A stretch of DNA of 64,000 nucleotides from an uncultured Candidatus Melainabacteria bacterium (GCA_934757255.1 CAKVLL010000004.1:37409-101408); one strand, 5' to 3'. Shown: positions 18,876 to 27,787, counted from the first letter of the stretch. Numbers and translations are program-made. Notes: generated by a model not told the origin, from the sequence alone.

Positions 18876-18900
18876 GGTAGAATATTATTGGTGGAGAGGT

Positions 18901-18939
18901 ATGCCTCTTTTAGAGAAAGAGACAAATGGAACTGGGTAA
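18901..18939 (+). other. possible 12-codon leader ORF overlapping the flhA start
   Basis: ATG at 18901 follows GGAGAGG and encodes MPLLEKETNGTG before a TAA at 18937-18939, overlapping the flhA ATG (18926) in another frame. The first codons lie in a small hairpin (18895-18908). This could couple or limit flhA translation, or be chance; no independent support. Confidence 0.25.
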
Positions 18940-21019
18940 ATTATCAAAAATATTAAGCAATAATGATATCGTCCTTGCGATTGGCTTGGTCGTTATTGTG
19001 TGCATGATGGTAATTCCACTTCCACCTGTACTTTTAGATTTATTACTGACCGTAAACATTTCTTTAGCAGTTGTCATCATGCTTGTTTGTCTATACACCC
19101 AAGAACCGCTTGATTATTCTTCTTTTCCAACGGTTCTATTGATTGCAACCCTCTTCAGATTAGGTCTAAACGTTAGTTCTACACGTTTAATTTTATTAAA
19201 CGGTGAGGCCGGAAATGTAATTAACTCGTTCGGAGAATTCGTTGTCGGTGGTAACTACGTTGTCGGTGCCGTTATATTTTGTATCCTTGTTTTAATTAAC
19301 TTCATGGTAATTACAGGTGGTGCGACTCGTGTTGCTGAAGTTTCTGCCAGATTTACATTGGATAAAATGCCCGGCAAGCAATTGAGTATTGACGCTGATT
19401 TAAACTCAGGTCTGATTAACGAAGAACAGGCGAAAGAAAGACGTAAAAAATTAGAGCGCGAAACTGATTTTTACGGTACTATGGATGGTGCTTCTAAGTT
19501 CGTTAAAGGTGATGCGACAGCAGGTATCGTAATTACTGTTATAAATATCGTTGGTGGTTTGATTATCGGTATAATTCAATTACACATGAATGTTCAACAA
19601 GCGCTCTCTACATATACTATTTTAACAGTTGGTGATGGTCTTGTTTCTCAAATTCCTGCACTTTTGATTTCTACTGCAACTGGTTTGATTGTGTCTCGTG
19701 CAACAGGGAAAGACGAATCTTTATCTCAAGATATCAAAAACGAAATGTTTTCTGATCCTAGAGTTTTAGGTGTTGTAGCCGGTCTTTTAGGTTTTATGGG
19801 TATAATCCCAGGTATGCCAACTGTTCCGTTTTTGGCAATTGCAGGTATTGCTGGTGGAATGGCTTATTTTAAAGCTAAAAATAAAAAAGAAGTTCAGCAA
19901 ACACAAGAAGCTCAACAGGCTCAACAAGCTCAACAAGAAAAGCTCGGCAAAAAAGAAAAACGCGCAAAAGCTACAAGAGAAAGTGTTATGGAATTGCTTA
20001 ACGTAGATACTATTGAAATCGAAGTTGGTTACAGGCTTGTTCAGTTGCTTAATGTTGAAATGGGCGGTGATTTATTGGAACGTATTGCTCAAATCAGACG
20101 CCAAACAGCACTTGATTTAGGTATTGTACTTCCATCCATAAGAGTGCGTGATAATTTACAACTTTCTCCAAATTCTTATCAAATAAAATTAAAAGGTGTT
20201 GCACTGGAATCCGGAGAAGTTTATCCTGAACGATATCTAGCAATGTGCGCCGGCGACCCTGTCGGCAACTTAGCAATTAACGGTATTCACGCAATTGAAC
20301 CGGCGTTTGGTTTACCTGCTCTTTGGATAGAACCTAAGGACAAAGACATGGCAGAAATGTCTGGTTACACGGTAGTTTCAGCTTCTGCAGTAATTTCAAC
20401 TCACATAACAGAAGTTATCAAAAAATGCGCATCTGAAATTATTTCAAGATTTGACGTCCAACAACTTATTGACAACCTTAAAAAAGAAGTTTCAGAAGAT
20501 TATGTAAACGACATAATGAAAGATATTACAGTTGGCGATGTTCAAATTGTTATGCAAAACTTGCTTAAAGAAGGTGTTGCAGTACGCGATTTGAAAACGA
20601 TTTTAGAAACAATCAGTTTGCAAGCTAAGATTAATAAAAATCCTAATTTCTTAACTGAACATGTGCGCCAAGCATTATCAAGAAATATCTGCAAACAAAA
20701 TCTTGCCGATACCGGCGAATTATATGTAATAACACTTGCACCTGATGTTGAAAATACAATTGCAAAAGGAGCAAGTCCTGACGGTCAAAGCGTTACACTC
20801 GACCCAAGCTTTACTAAAAATATGTTTGACAAGATGAATTTGGAATTGGAAAAAGCTATTACAGCAACAGGAAACCAGCCTGTAATTTTATGTTCTTCGC
20901 CTATCAGACTGTTATTTAGAAAGCTTGTTGAAAGAACTTATCCACAAATTTCTATTATGTCATATAATGAAATTAGTCCGAATGTTAAGGTCAAGTCAGT
21001 TGGCATGGTGAAGGCGTAA
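18926..21019 (+). CDS. flhA: flagellar export gate protein FlhA
   Basis: 697 residues, normal FlhA length. About eight membrane helices fill the first half. The FHIPEP landmarks are present: FPTVLLIATLFRLGLNVSSTRLIL and the cytoplasmic loop with ATRVAEVSARFTLDKMPGKQ and the IDADLNSGLI segment. A Gln/Ala-rich linker (about 325-340, built from GCTCAACAA-like 9-bp repeats) leads to the cytoplasmic domain, which docks export chaperones and forms a nonameric ring. I call it FlhA rather than the virulence homologue SctV because flagellar fliJ, fliK and hook genes are elsewhere in the window and no injectisome genes are. It begins a run with a PilZ gene and a small membrane protein gene. Confidence 0.95.
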   Translation: MELGKLSKILSNNDIVLAIGLVVIVCMMVIPLPPVLLDLLLTVNISLAVVIMLVCLYTQEPLDYSSFPTVLLIATLFRLGLNVSSTRLILLNGEAGNVINSFGEFVVGGNYVVGAVIFCILVLINFMVITGGATRVAEVSARFTLDKMPGKQLSIDADLNSGLINEEQAKERRKKLERETDFYGTMDGASKFVKGDATAGIVITVINIVGGLIIGIIQLHMNVQQALSTYTILTVGDGLVSQIPALLISTATGLIVSRATGKDESLSQDIKNEMFSDPRVLGVVAGLLGFMGIIPGMPTVPFLAIAGIAGGMAYFKAKNKKEVQQTQEAQQAQQAQQEKLGKKEKRAKATRESVMELLNVDTIEIEVGYRLVQLLNVEMGGDLLERIAQIRRQTALDLGIVLPSIRVRDNLQLSPNSYQIKLKGVALESGEVYPERYLAMCAGDPVGNLAINGIHAIEPAFGLPALWIEPKDKDMAEMSGYTVVSASAVISTHITEVIKKCASEIISRFDVQQLIDNLKKEVSEDYVNDIMKDITVGDVQIVMQNLLKEGVAVRDLKTILETISLQAKINKNPNFLTEHVRQALSRNICKQNLADTGELYVITLAPDVENTIAKGASPDGQSVTLDPSFTKNMFDKMNLELEKAITATGNQPVILCSSPIRLLFRKLVERTYPQISIMSYNEISPNVKVKSVGMVKA

Positions 21020-21036
21020 GAGCCCCTCACCCCCAA

Positions 21037-21061
21037 CCCCTCTCCCGCAAGGGGCGAGGGG
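21037..21061. repeat. C-rich hairpin between flhA and the PilZ gene
   Basis: CCCCTC (21037-21042) pairs with GAGGGG (21056-21061), with an inner CCC/GGG stem and GCAA loop. It is preceded by CCCCTCACCCCC, as in the repeat at 15671-15704. There is no T-tract, so it is probably a dispersed repeat within the operon rather than a terminator. Confidence 0.55.
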
Positions 21062-21091
21062 AGAAAATAAAAAAAATCAGAAAGGTCATAT

Positions 21092-21691
21092 ATGAGAGAA
21101 CTAATAAAAGAAAACCAAATAGTAACAATCGTTCCACAAGATTTTAAACTTACAAATAAAGGAAAAGTTTTAAATGTTTCAATGGATGGTTTTAGAATGG
21201 AATTGAAATACAAGCCTGACGGACTTATTGTTAATCATATTTGCGATTTTTATTCTTTTACAGATAATGGTTATCTTTATTTTGAATCTTATATACAGAA
21301 ACTTGAAAACAACGTGATTACAATTGCGAATCCTGTAAAACACAGATTTTTACAAAGACGTAAATTTACACGTATTAAATTCTTAGAAGATTTAGAATTG
21401 ACTTGCGGTGACGTTTCTCACAAAGTTAGAACCCTTGACCTTTCTGCCGGTGGTATGAAATTAAGAACAGAAGCCAATATTGATATAGAAAAAGTCTATG
21501 ATGTTTCAATTAAATTAAGTGACGAGCAAGAAATAAAATGTAAATACCAACTTATCCGTGTAGAAAAAGGTGATAGCGGACTTTATACAATTTCCGGAAG
21601 ATTTACATCATTAAGTAACATTGATAAAATGACACTTGTTCAATTCTGTATGAAAAAAGACATGGAAAACCTAAATAAACGCGGAGAATAA
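21092..21691 (+). CDS. PilZ-domain protein (c-di-GMP responsive, YcgR-like layout)
   Basis: 199 residues. The N-terminal half resembles a YcgR_2-type flagellar-brake domain (beta-rich, with an ISFK-less variant NQIVTIV). The C-terminal PilZ domain has both c-di-GMP motifs: QRRKFTRI (the RxxxR box) and DLSAGG (the (D/N)xSxxG box). Such proteins slow flagellar rotation or link c-di-GMP to surface behaviour. Location 72 bp downstream of flhA on the same strand supports a flagellar role. Confidence 0.85.
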   Translation: MRELIKENQIVTIVPQDFKLTNKGKVLNVSMDGFRMELKYKPDGLIVNHICDFYSFTDNGYLYFESYIQKLENNVITIANPVKHRFLQRRKFTRIKFLEDLELTCGDVSHKVRTLDLSAGGMKLRTEANIDIEKVYDVSIKLSDEQEIKCKYQLIRVEKGDSGLYTISGRFTSLSNIDKMTLVQFCMKKDMENLNKRGE

Positions 21692-21706
21692 GTGAGGAAA
21701 AACTAA

Positions 21707-22051
21707 ATGGGGTATGCAGAAAATTTAAGATTATTTTTTGTAGTTATTACAATTATTGTCTTGGGTACAGTTAGCATTATAAGAGTTGGTGCTATAGATA
21801 TGCATGCAATTATTACAACAGCCATAATCTTAATTCCAGCAACAGTAGTAATGGGTTATTTAGGACAAAGAATGGGCGAAATAATGGATAATCCAAAAAA
21901 TAGAGCTGATGCTGATTATAAATTAGCTGTATTAAATGCTTTAAAGAAAATGGACAAATCTATAACTCTCCAAGAACTTAATGAAAAATTAACAAAACAA
22001 GTTGCAGAACCTGATTTGCCAGATTCTTCAGACGATGATATAGATGTGTAA
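21707..22051 (+). CDS. small membrane protein, unknown
   Basis: 114 residues. It has two membrane helices (about 8-26 and 33-52), then a soluble tail with an amphipathic helix (NRADADYKLAVLNALKKMDKSITLQELNEKL) and an acidic end (DLPDSSDDDIDV). I recognise no family. It starts 15 bp after the PilZ gene, so it is likely in the flhA-PilZ unit and may be a motility accessory, which is inference from context only. Confidence 0.65.
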   Translation: MGYAENLRLFFVVITIIVLGTVSIIRVGAIDMHAIITTAIILIPATVVMGYLGQRMGEIMDNPKNRADADYKLAVLNALKKMDKSITLQELNEKLTKQVAEPDLPDSSDDDIDV

Positions 22052-22114
22052 ATTTTCAAAATTAACATTTTTTTGCGAATTGTAAAATTTCGTAAAAAAA
22101 ATGTCAAAAAAAAC

Positions 22115-22142
22115 TTTTCATTTGTTTTAATTTGTGTATAAT
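22115..22142 (+). promoter_or_regulatory. promoter of the uridine-kinase-like gene
   Basis: TTTTCA (22115-22120) and TATAAT (22137-22142) with a 16-bp spacer, 20 bp before the ATG. AAGGAAGAAG (22149-22158) is the Shine-Dalgarno. Confidence 0.5.
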
Positions 22143-22162
22143 ATAACAAAGGAAGAAGATTT

Positions 22163-22999
22163 ATGATACAAACAACTTCACAAAACATAACAACAAAACC
22201 AACAAACATACATGAAGAGCTAGAGCGTTATTTACAAAAAGTTTTTGAAAACGAACTTAAAGCACAAGAGTCTGTTCTAGTAAGTTATAATCCTTTTGTA
22301 ATTAAGAAAATCGCAGGATATCTTTCCGGAAGAATTAAAATGCCGGCTTCTATTGGTATTGCAGGAGAAACCGCAAGTGGTAAGTCAACTATTACAATGG
22401 ACCTGATTGATACAATTGAGTCTTTTGCAACTGAATTTAATATTGATAATGCAATTACTCGTGTTAATACAGATGATTATTATTATGATCGTTCTGAGAT
22501 GGTAAAAGCTGCAGGGAGTTTTTCCGAATTTGCAAAACACTATGATTTAGATGTTCCTCAAGCTTTGGAATTAGAATTAATGAGCAAACATATCATGGAA
22601 TTATTATCTGGAAAAGAAACTTATCTTCCAAAATATGACATGAGCGGAACTGCGATTAGACATGACAATTATACGTTAGCTAAACCTTCTAAAATTATTA
22701 TTTCAGAAGGTTTATTTACGCTTACAGAGAAAGTAAAAGATGCGTTTAACTTTAAAATTTATGTTGATATAGATGAAAAAATTAAAAAAGAAAGATTTTA
22801 TATAAGAGCAAAAGAACGAGATTTGGGCGATTCAGCTGATTTCATTTATAAAAATGCAAATGATAAAGCAGAAGTTCACATTAGACCTTGCAAAAAATAT
22901 GCAGATATTGTTTTATCTGGTTCTGCGGAAAGAATTAAATATAAGAACTTCTTAAACAAGATTATCGGTATTGTACAAGAATTGTATTATATAAAATAA
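22163..22999 (+). CDS. uridine kinase-like P-loop kinase
   Basis: 278 residues. A helical N-terminal extension of about 60 residues precedes a phosphoribulokinase/uridine-kinase fold: the Walker A motif GETASGKST is at 68-76, NTDDYYYDRSEM follows at the position of the uridine-kinase DDFY region, then HYDLDVPQAL, YDMSG and IISEGLF. The probable activity is phosphorylation of a nucleoside or related alcohol; the substrate is unproven because the N-terminus and some lid residues differ from Udk. It appears to be monocistronic with its own promoter. Confidence 0.8.
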   Translation: MIQTTSQNITTKPTNIHEELERYLQKVFENELKAQESVLVSYNPFVIKKIAGYLSGRIKMPASIGIAGETASGKSTITMDLIDTIESFATEFNIDNAITRVNTDDYYYDRSEMVKAAGSFSEFAKHYDLDVPQALELELMSKHIMELLSGKETYLPKYDMSGTAIRHDNYTLAKPSKIIISEGLFTLTEKVKDAFNFKIYVDIDEKIKKERFYIRAKERDLGDSADFIYKNANDKAEVHIRPCKKYADIVLSGSAERIKYKNFLNKIIGIVQELYYIK

Positions 23000-23031
23000 A
23001 CATTTATATATAAATATTCTTAATATATCTC

Positions 23032-23060
23032 TTATCATTCTGTGTGTCTTATGTTATAAT
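23032..23060 (+). promoter_or_regulatory. extended -10 promoter of the ssb operon
   Basis: TTATCA (23032-23037), a 17-bp spacer and TATAAT (23055-23060), preceded by TGT, giving an extended -10. AAGGAG lies upstream of the ssb ATG. Confidence 0.6.
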
Positions 23061-23093
23061 CTTCTTATACTTTGGAAATTAAGGAGATAATTA

Positions 23094-23426
23094 ATGAATA
23101 CAGCAACTATCATTGGTAGAGCAGGACAAGATGCAGAAATTAAATATTTTGAATCAGGTAAAGTTAAAACAACATTTTCTTTAGCTGTAAACAGATGGGA
23201 TAGAAAAACAAACGGCGAAGTTACTGACTGGTATAATATTGAAGTTTGGGATAAACAAGCTGAATTTGCCGGCGAATACATAAAAAAGGGTCGCCAAGTT
23301 GTTGTTGATGGTAGAATTTCTATTAGCAAATGGACTGACCAAGCAGGAGAAGAAAGAGAAAGATTTTTAATAATCGCTAATAATGTTAGATTATTAGGTT
23401 CTAAAAGGGATGCAGAGCAACAATAA
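23094..23426 (+). CDS. ssb: single-stranded DNA-binding protein, short form
   Basis: 110 residues, just one OB-fold: MNTATIIGRAGQDAEIKYFESGKVKTTFSLAV, DWYNIEVWDKQAEFAGEYIKKG and VDGRISISKW are SSB landmarks. It binds single-stranded DNA as a tetramer in replication and repair. The protein ends KRDAEQQ and lacks the disordered tail and acidic tip (DDDIPF type) by which most bacterial SSBs recruit partner proteins. The next gene's ATG overlaps the ssb TAA by one base, so it heads an operon with metabolic genes. Confidence 0.92.
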   Translation: MNTATIIGRAGQDAEIKYFESGKVKTTFSLAVNRWDRKTNGEVTDWYNIEVWDKQAEFAGEYIKKGRQVVVDGRISISKWTDQAGEERERFLIIANNVRLLGSKRDAEQQ

Positions 23427-24730
23427 TGATATTTTCTGATATAGTAGGAATAATTGCGGATGATTTGACGGGTGCAAACGATACAGCTTTGCAATTTCAT
23501 TTGCGCGGTGCAAATACTAAAATTCTCTTAGATAGTGAATGTATTCCGCAAGATAAAGCAGATACTGAGGTTTGGGCATTATCGTCCGAATCAAGGAATG
23601 TTGAAGATTGGGAAGCCGTTTCAAGAGTTGAAAAAGCGGTTAGAGCGTTTGTTGAGAACTTTTCATTTGACTATTATTACAAAAAAATTGATTCAACAAT
23701 TCGCGGTCATATAGCAAAAGAAACTTTAACCATGCTTCAAATCTTAAATTATGATGCTGCAATAATCATGCCTGCTTTTCCACAAGAAGGTAGAATTACG
23801 GTTGGCGGATATCATCTTCTTAAAGGAGTACCTTTAGGTAGAACTGAAATGGCGATGGATCCGCATTCTCCGATTTTGGAATCACATGTTCCAACTCTTT
23901 TAATGTCCCAATTAGATGACAAACAAAAGGATTTGATTGGTACTATTGATTTAAAGACAGTTATGAATGGTGCCGGCCCTATTTTGATTAAAATAAACGA
24001 ATTAATCAAAGAAGGCAAAAAATTAATTGTGGCTGACGCAACTTCAATTACTGATATTGAACAAATAGCGTTAGCAATAAAAAAATGTGATAAAAAATTG
24101 CTTCCGACTGGAACGGCAGCCGGCGCTCAAGTTCTTGGTAAATTTTGGTTGTCAGGAATTGAAAAAGAACGAGAACCTTTACACTTAGAAAAATTGCCAA
24201 AATTTGTGGTTTCAGGAACTGCAACACAAATTACGGCAGAGCAGATTGCTAAACTTGAGCAGTCTGATGATATTGAAAATGTGAATTTCATTGCACTTGA
24301 TGTCAAAGACATTTTAGCCGGTGTTACGGATGATATTGTAGATAGAATTTATAGAAATTTATCAAGTGATATTACTGTAGTAGTACACACTTCGCATTTA
24401 ATTACAAATTTTGACGGTTTTTCTGAAGATTCTTTTAATGCTGAATTAACTAAAGATAAATTAGCAATAAAGATTACTGATTATTTAGCGGATTTAACAG
24501 AAAAAGTTCTTTCAAAAATCAATGTAATATTAATTACATTGGGTGGTGAAACGTCTTATAAATGTTGCAAAGCGATTAAATCAAACGAATTAAAACTTGT
24601 AGATGAAGTAGCGCCTGCAATATCAATTTGTTCTGATATAAATAATCGTTGGATTGTTACAAAATCAGGCAACTTAGGTAACACAAAAACGTTAATAGAA
24701 ATTTTAAATTATTTTAAATACCATGAATAA
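23426..24730 (+). CDS. DUF1537 four-carbon acid-sugar kinase
   Basis: 434 residues, normal length. The N-terminal domain carries GIIADDLTGANDTALQFHLRG and YYYKKIDSTIRGH; the C-terminal domain carries FVVSGTATQITAEQIAKLE and ITLGGETSYKCCKAI. Characterised members (OtnK, DtnK, LtnK) phosphorylate 3-oxo-tetronate, D-threonate or L-threonate. The next gene, pdxA-like, overlaps by 8 bp; the DUF1537-PdxA2 pair is the known threonate/erythronate degradation module, in which PdxA2 oxidises and decarboxylates the 4-phosphate. The exact sugar acid here is not predictable. Confidence 0.88.
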   Translation: MIFSDIVGIIADDLTGANDTALQFHLRGANTKILLDSECIPQDKADTEVWALSSESRNVEDWEAVSRVEKAVRAFVENFSFDYYYKKIDSTIRGHIAKETLTMLQILNYDAAIIMPAFPQEGRITVGGYHLLKGVPLGRTEMAMDPHSPILESHVPTLLMSQLDDKQKDLIGTIDLKTVMNGAGPILIKINELIKEGKKLIVADATSITDIEQIALAIKKCDKKLLPTGTAAGAQVLGKFWLSGIEKEREPLHLEKLPKFVVSGTATQITAEQIAKLEQSDDIENVNFIALDVKDILAGVTDDIVDRIYRNLSSDITVVVHTSHLITNFDGFSEDSFNAELTKDKLAIKITDYLADLTEKVLSKINVILITLGGETSYKCCKAIKSNELKLVDEVAPAISICSDINNRWIVTKSGNLGNTKTLIEILNYFKYHE

Positions 24731-25667
24731 CTACTCTAATAAAATTGCAATAACAACAGGCGATCCTAACGGGATTGGTGCTGAAATTACGATAAAAGCG
24801 TTAAATTTATTGAATTTACCGCCAAAAGATATTGTCATAATTTCGAACTCTAAAATTTTGAATGCGTATTCAAACGCTGGGGTTTTAAAAAATAATTATG
24901 AGATTATAGAAATTGATTATCCTGAAAAAATCATTCCAGGGGAAGTTTCAGCAAGTGCAGGTGACTTTGCGTTTAAGGCATTAAAAAAAGCTTGCGAAAT
25001 TAAACCTAAATTTATTGTAACGGCTCCGACTTCAAAGGAAGCAATGCACCTTGCAGGACATAATTTTAACGGGCAAACTGAGGTTTTAGAAAAATTCTTG
25101 GCGCACAAAGGACAAAAAGCTGAAATGCTATTTGTATCAAGAGATTTTAGAGTCCTATTGTTAACAAGACATTGTGCATTAAAAGATGTAAGCAGTTGTC
25201 TTACTAAAGAAGTTATTTTGGAGAAGGTTGAAAGATTAAGAAGCTATTTTCAAAACAAATTGCTTATTAAAAAACCATCATTTGCACTATGCGCTTTAAA
25301 TCCTCATGCCGGTGAAAATGGAATAATCGGAACTGAAGAGGATGAAATAATCGTTCCTGCAATAGAAGCAGTTCGCAATCGTGGAATAAATATTACAAAC
25401 CCATTGCCTGCTGATACTTTGTTTATTGGCGGAGTACAAAATTATTTGAGGGGTGAAAAAACACCTTATGATTGTTATATAGCTTGTTATCATGACCAAG
25501 GTTTAATTCCTATTAAAGCCGTGGCCTCAGAAAAAACTGTAAACATGACAATCGGTTTGGATATAATAAGAACTTCTCCAAGTCATGGAACTGCGTTTGA
25601 TATTGCCGGTAAAAACATTGCTAATCCTGAATCTATGATTGAAGCAATAAAATACTGTTTATATTGA
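24723..25667 (+). CDS. pdxA: PdxA-family 4-phospho-hydroxyacid dehydrogenase
   Basis: 314 residues, usual PdxA length. The start ITTGDPNGIGAEITIKAL, APTSKEAMHLAGHNFNGQTEVL and the metal-ligand histidines in LLTRHCAL, LNPHAGENG and CYHDQGLIP are all present. PdxA makes 3-amino-1-hydroxyacetone phosphate for pyridoxal phosphate synthesis, while PdxA2 proteins act on 4-phospho-threonate/erythronate. The overlap with a DUF1537 kinase favours PdxA2; without another pdxA or pdxJ in view, a vitamin B6 role cannot be excluded. Confidence 0.88.
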   Translation: MNNYSNKIAITTGDPNGIGAEITIKALNLLNLPPKDIVIISNSKILNAYSNAGVLKNNYEIIEIDYPEKIIPGEVSASAGDFAFKALKKACEIKPKFIVTAPTSKEAMHLAGHNFNGQTEVLEKFLAHKGQKAEMLFVSRDFRVLLLTRHCALKDVSSCLTKEVILEKVERLRSYFQNKLLIKKPSFALCALNPHAGENGIIGTEEDEIIVPAIEAVRNRGINITNPLPADTLFIGGVQNYLRGEKTPYDCYIACYHDQGLIPIKAVASEKTVNMTIGLDIIRTSPSHGTAFDIAGKNIANPESMIEAIKYCLY

Positions 25668-25683
25668 TAAAATGGGGTGTAAT

Positions 25684-26628
25684 ATGAAAAAACTCGGAGC
25701 TTTTATTGTACCTACTGGGATTGGGGCTTCTATTGGTGGTTTTGCCGGTGACGCTTCGCTTTGGGCAAGAAAAATTGCAGAAAAATGTGAACTTATAGTC
25801 AATCCTAATGTTGTCAATGCTGCTTGTTTTTCCGGCATAACTCCAAATATGTTATATGTAGAAGGTTATTCTCTCGACAAATTTTTCAAAGGAGAAATTT
25901 CTTTAGAGCGCTCTAATCACAACAAAATAGGTATTATTTTTGATAAAGCGATAAAAAAAGATGTTTTAAATGTCCATATTAACACAATAAATGCAGTTAA
26001 AACAATATATAATATTAATATTACAGGCTACGAAATAACAGAAGAAGAAGTCGGTGTTGAATTCTTTATTGACAAATCTGGTGTATCAATGGGAAATGTC
26101 AACAACCTCGCAACACTTAAAAATGCTACTCAAAAACTTATCAAAAAAGGAGCGGAAGCAATCGCTATAGTATGTCGATTTCCTGATGAACAAGGCGATG
26201 ATTATGCTAGTGGAATTGGTGTTGATCCGGTAGGTGGAGTCGAAGCAATTATTTCTCATTACATATCAAAAGAATTTTCAATTCCTTGTGCACACGCTCC
26301 GGCTTTTGACGATATAAGTATTTCTACAGATATTGTCGACCCAAGATGTGCAGCAGAATATATAACTCCTACTTTTTTACCTTGTATACTATTAGGTTTA
26401 AATCAAGCTCCTAAGCTTACAACTCAGGGTATAAATATTACAGATTTAGATTTTTTAATAATTCCTTATAATGCAATTGGTTGCATTCCAGTATTAGAAG
26501 CCTCTAAAAGAGAAATTCCTGTTTATGCAATAAAGGAAAATCATACTGTACTAAATGTTACACCTGAGAATTTTTTAAAAACATGTGCTATAATAAATAA
26601 GTATACTGATCTAATGGAGACTTTATAA
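25684..26628 (+). CDS. DUF3326 protein
   Basis: 314 residues from the ATG at 25684, which is preceded by GGGGTG; an ATG four codons upstream is in frame but sits on that Shine-Dalgarno. The conserved start FIVPTGIGASIGGFAGDA, VNPNVVNAA, GIGVDPVGGVEAIISH and PCAHAPAF match DUF3326, a family of unknown function that I know chiefly from cyanobacteria. It has Gly-rich loops and paired Asp/His that could bind a cofactor or metal. It begins 16 bp after pdxA in the same operon, suggesting a role in the same sugar-acid pathway. Confidence 0.8.
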   Translation: MKKLGAFIVPTGIGASIGGFAGDASLWARKIAEKCELIVNPNVVNAACFSGITPNMLYVEGYSLDKFFKGEISLERSNHNKIGIIFDKAIKKDVLNVHINTINAVKTIYNINITGYEITEEEVGVEFFIDKSGVSMGNVNNLATLKNATQKLIKKGAEAIAIVCRFPDEQGDDYASGIGVDPVGGVEAIISHYISKEFSIPCAHAPAFDDISISTDIVDPRCAAEYITPTFLPCILLGLNQAPKLTTQGINITDLDFLIIPYNAIGCIPVLEASKREIPVYAIKENHTVLNVTPENFLKTCAIINKYTDLMETL

Positions 26629-26630
26629 AT

Positions 26631-27716
26631 ATGAAAAACATGACTAGAGGCTTTACCCTTGCAGAGTTATTACTTTGTATTGGTATAATTGGTGTTGTTT
26701 CTGCAATGGGGATGGTAATTGCAAAACGTGGAACAGATAGTGCTTATAATCTATACTATTATTCAGGCTACATCAACCTTTACAATGCTATAGCAGATGC
26801 AAAAACAAAGCCAGATATCAATACAAATCAAAACATAATGGAGCATGTTCAAGATGTTTTAAGCTCAAGTAATGTAGTTGCAAAAACTAATAAAAACATA
26901 CTTGATATTGCACTAGCAACGCCAGATATTGATTTTATTAACATGAAATGCAATGCGTATGATATTAATAAATTTAATCCTTATAATAAAAACCAGAAAG
27001 ATGAATTTGGTGACAAACTCTATGTTGTAGATCCAGAAAATAATAATACTACTACAGATAAAAAACCTGATATTAAAGCTGACAATTATGATGATCCAAA
27101 AAATCCACAAACTCCCGATCAAAAAGATCCACAAACTCCCGATCAAAAAGATGACGAAACAGGAGAAACAAATGGAACTGGAGAAAGTATTGTCTGGCCG
27201 AATCCTGACGGAAATGAAAATGTTACTACAATTACAACATCTAATGGTATAAATTACATTTATAATTCTTCATTAAATAACGGAACAAATGGCTTAGTTG
27301 TACCTGAAGGTAGCAATATAACAAAAGCTATTCCTATAATAATGACGATACCACAACGCGCAACAAGAGATAATAACGGTAGGGCAATTGTGCGATTATT
27401 ATACATAGATGCAGATAATGGTTATTTAATACCGATGCCAGAAGCTAACGGCACAATTAGCATTCAAGATAGACGTGATTTGTTACCAGCATATATTGAT
27501 GACGGAAGAATTAGTAGATATTCTACTACAGATGCATCTGGACGACAAAATAGGGGACAAGCAATTGTTGGTTCATATAAAGATGCATACTGCTCTATAA
27601 GAGGAAATACCGGTAATATTGATGGTGTAATCAATTGCGCATCTTTCACAAATATCTCATTAAATGGGAATCGAGTTGGTGCGCTCGCTATTGCCAATCC
27701 TAGAAAAGTTCATTAA
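26631..27716 (+). CDS. type IV pilin-like protein with repeat linker
   Basis: 361 residues. The N-terminus has a prepilin site and helix: MKNMTRGFTLAELLLCIGIIGVVSAMGMV, with cleavage after Gly7 and the Glu five residues later. A helical stalk, then an Asp/Pro/Gln-rich linker (about 140-185) with two exact copies of a DPQTPDQK-coding unit, and a beta-rich C-terminal domain with three or four Cys. It is likely to be assembled in a pilus or pseudopilus at the inner membrane, or shown on the surface. Other pilus genes are absent from the window. It starts two bases after the DUF3326 stop and ends at the terminator at 27731. Confidence 0.8.
   Translation: MKNMTRGFTLAELLLCIGIIGVVSAMGMVIAKRGTDSAYNLYYYSGYINLYNAIADAKTKPDINTNQNIMEHVQDVLSSSNVVAKTNKNILDIALATPDIDFINMKCNAYDINKFNPYNKNQKDEFGDKLYVVDPENNNTTTDKKPDIKADNYDDPKNPQTPDQKDPQTPDQKDDETGETNGTGESIVWPNPDGNENVTTITTSNGINYIYNSSLNNGTNGLVVPEGSNITKAIPIIMTIPQRATRDNNGRAIVRLLYIDADNGYLIPMPEANGTISIQDRRDLLPAYIDDGRISRYSTTDASGRQNRGQAIVGSYKDAYCSIRGNTGNIDGVINCASFTNISLNGNRVGALAIANPRKVH
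27103..27150 (+). repeat. two perfect 24-bp tandem repeats inside the pilin gene
   Basis: 27103-27126 and 27127-27150 are identical and in frame, encoding PQTPDQKD-type octapeptides. This is likely to vary in copy number by slippage. Confidence 0.8.
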
Positions 27717-27730
27717 TTTGTCTATAATAT

Positions 27731-27770
27731 AAAAAAGTCGGTCATTTTGATTAAATGACCGACTTTTTTT
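27731..27770. terminator. bidirectional intrinsic terminator
   Basis: AAAGTCGGTCATTT (27734-27747) pairs perfectly with AAATGACCGACTTT (27753-27766) around a five-base loop, with A and T tracts outside. It ends both the ssb-pilin run and the convergent pgk gene. Confidence 0.92.
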
Positions 27771-27787
27771 CATTAAGAAATTAATTC

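Noticed and set aside
18926..21019. Type III injectisome export protein (SctV) instead of FlhA
   Set aside because: fliJ, fliK and hook genes are in the window and no injectisome components are present.
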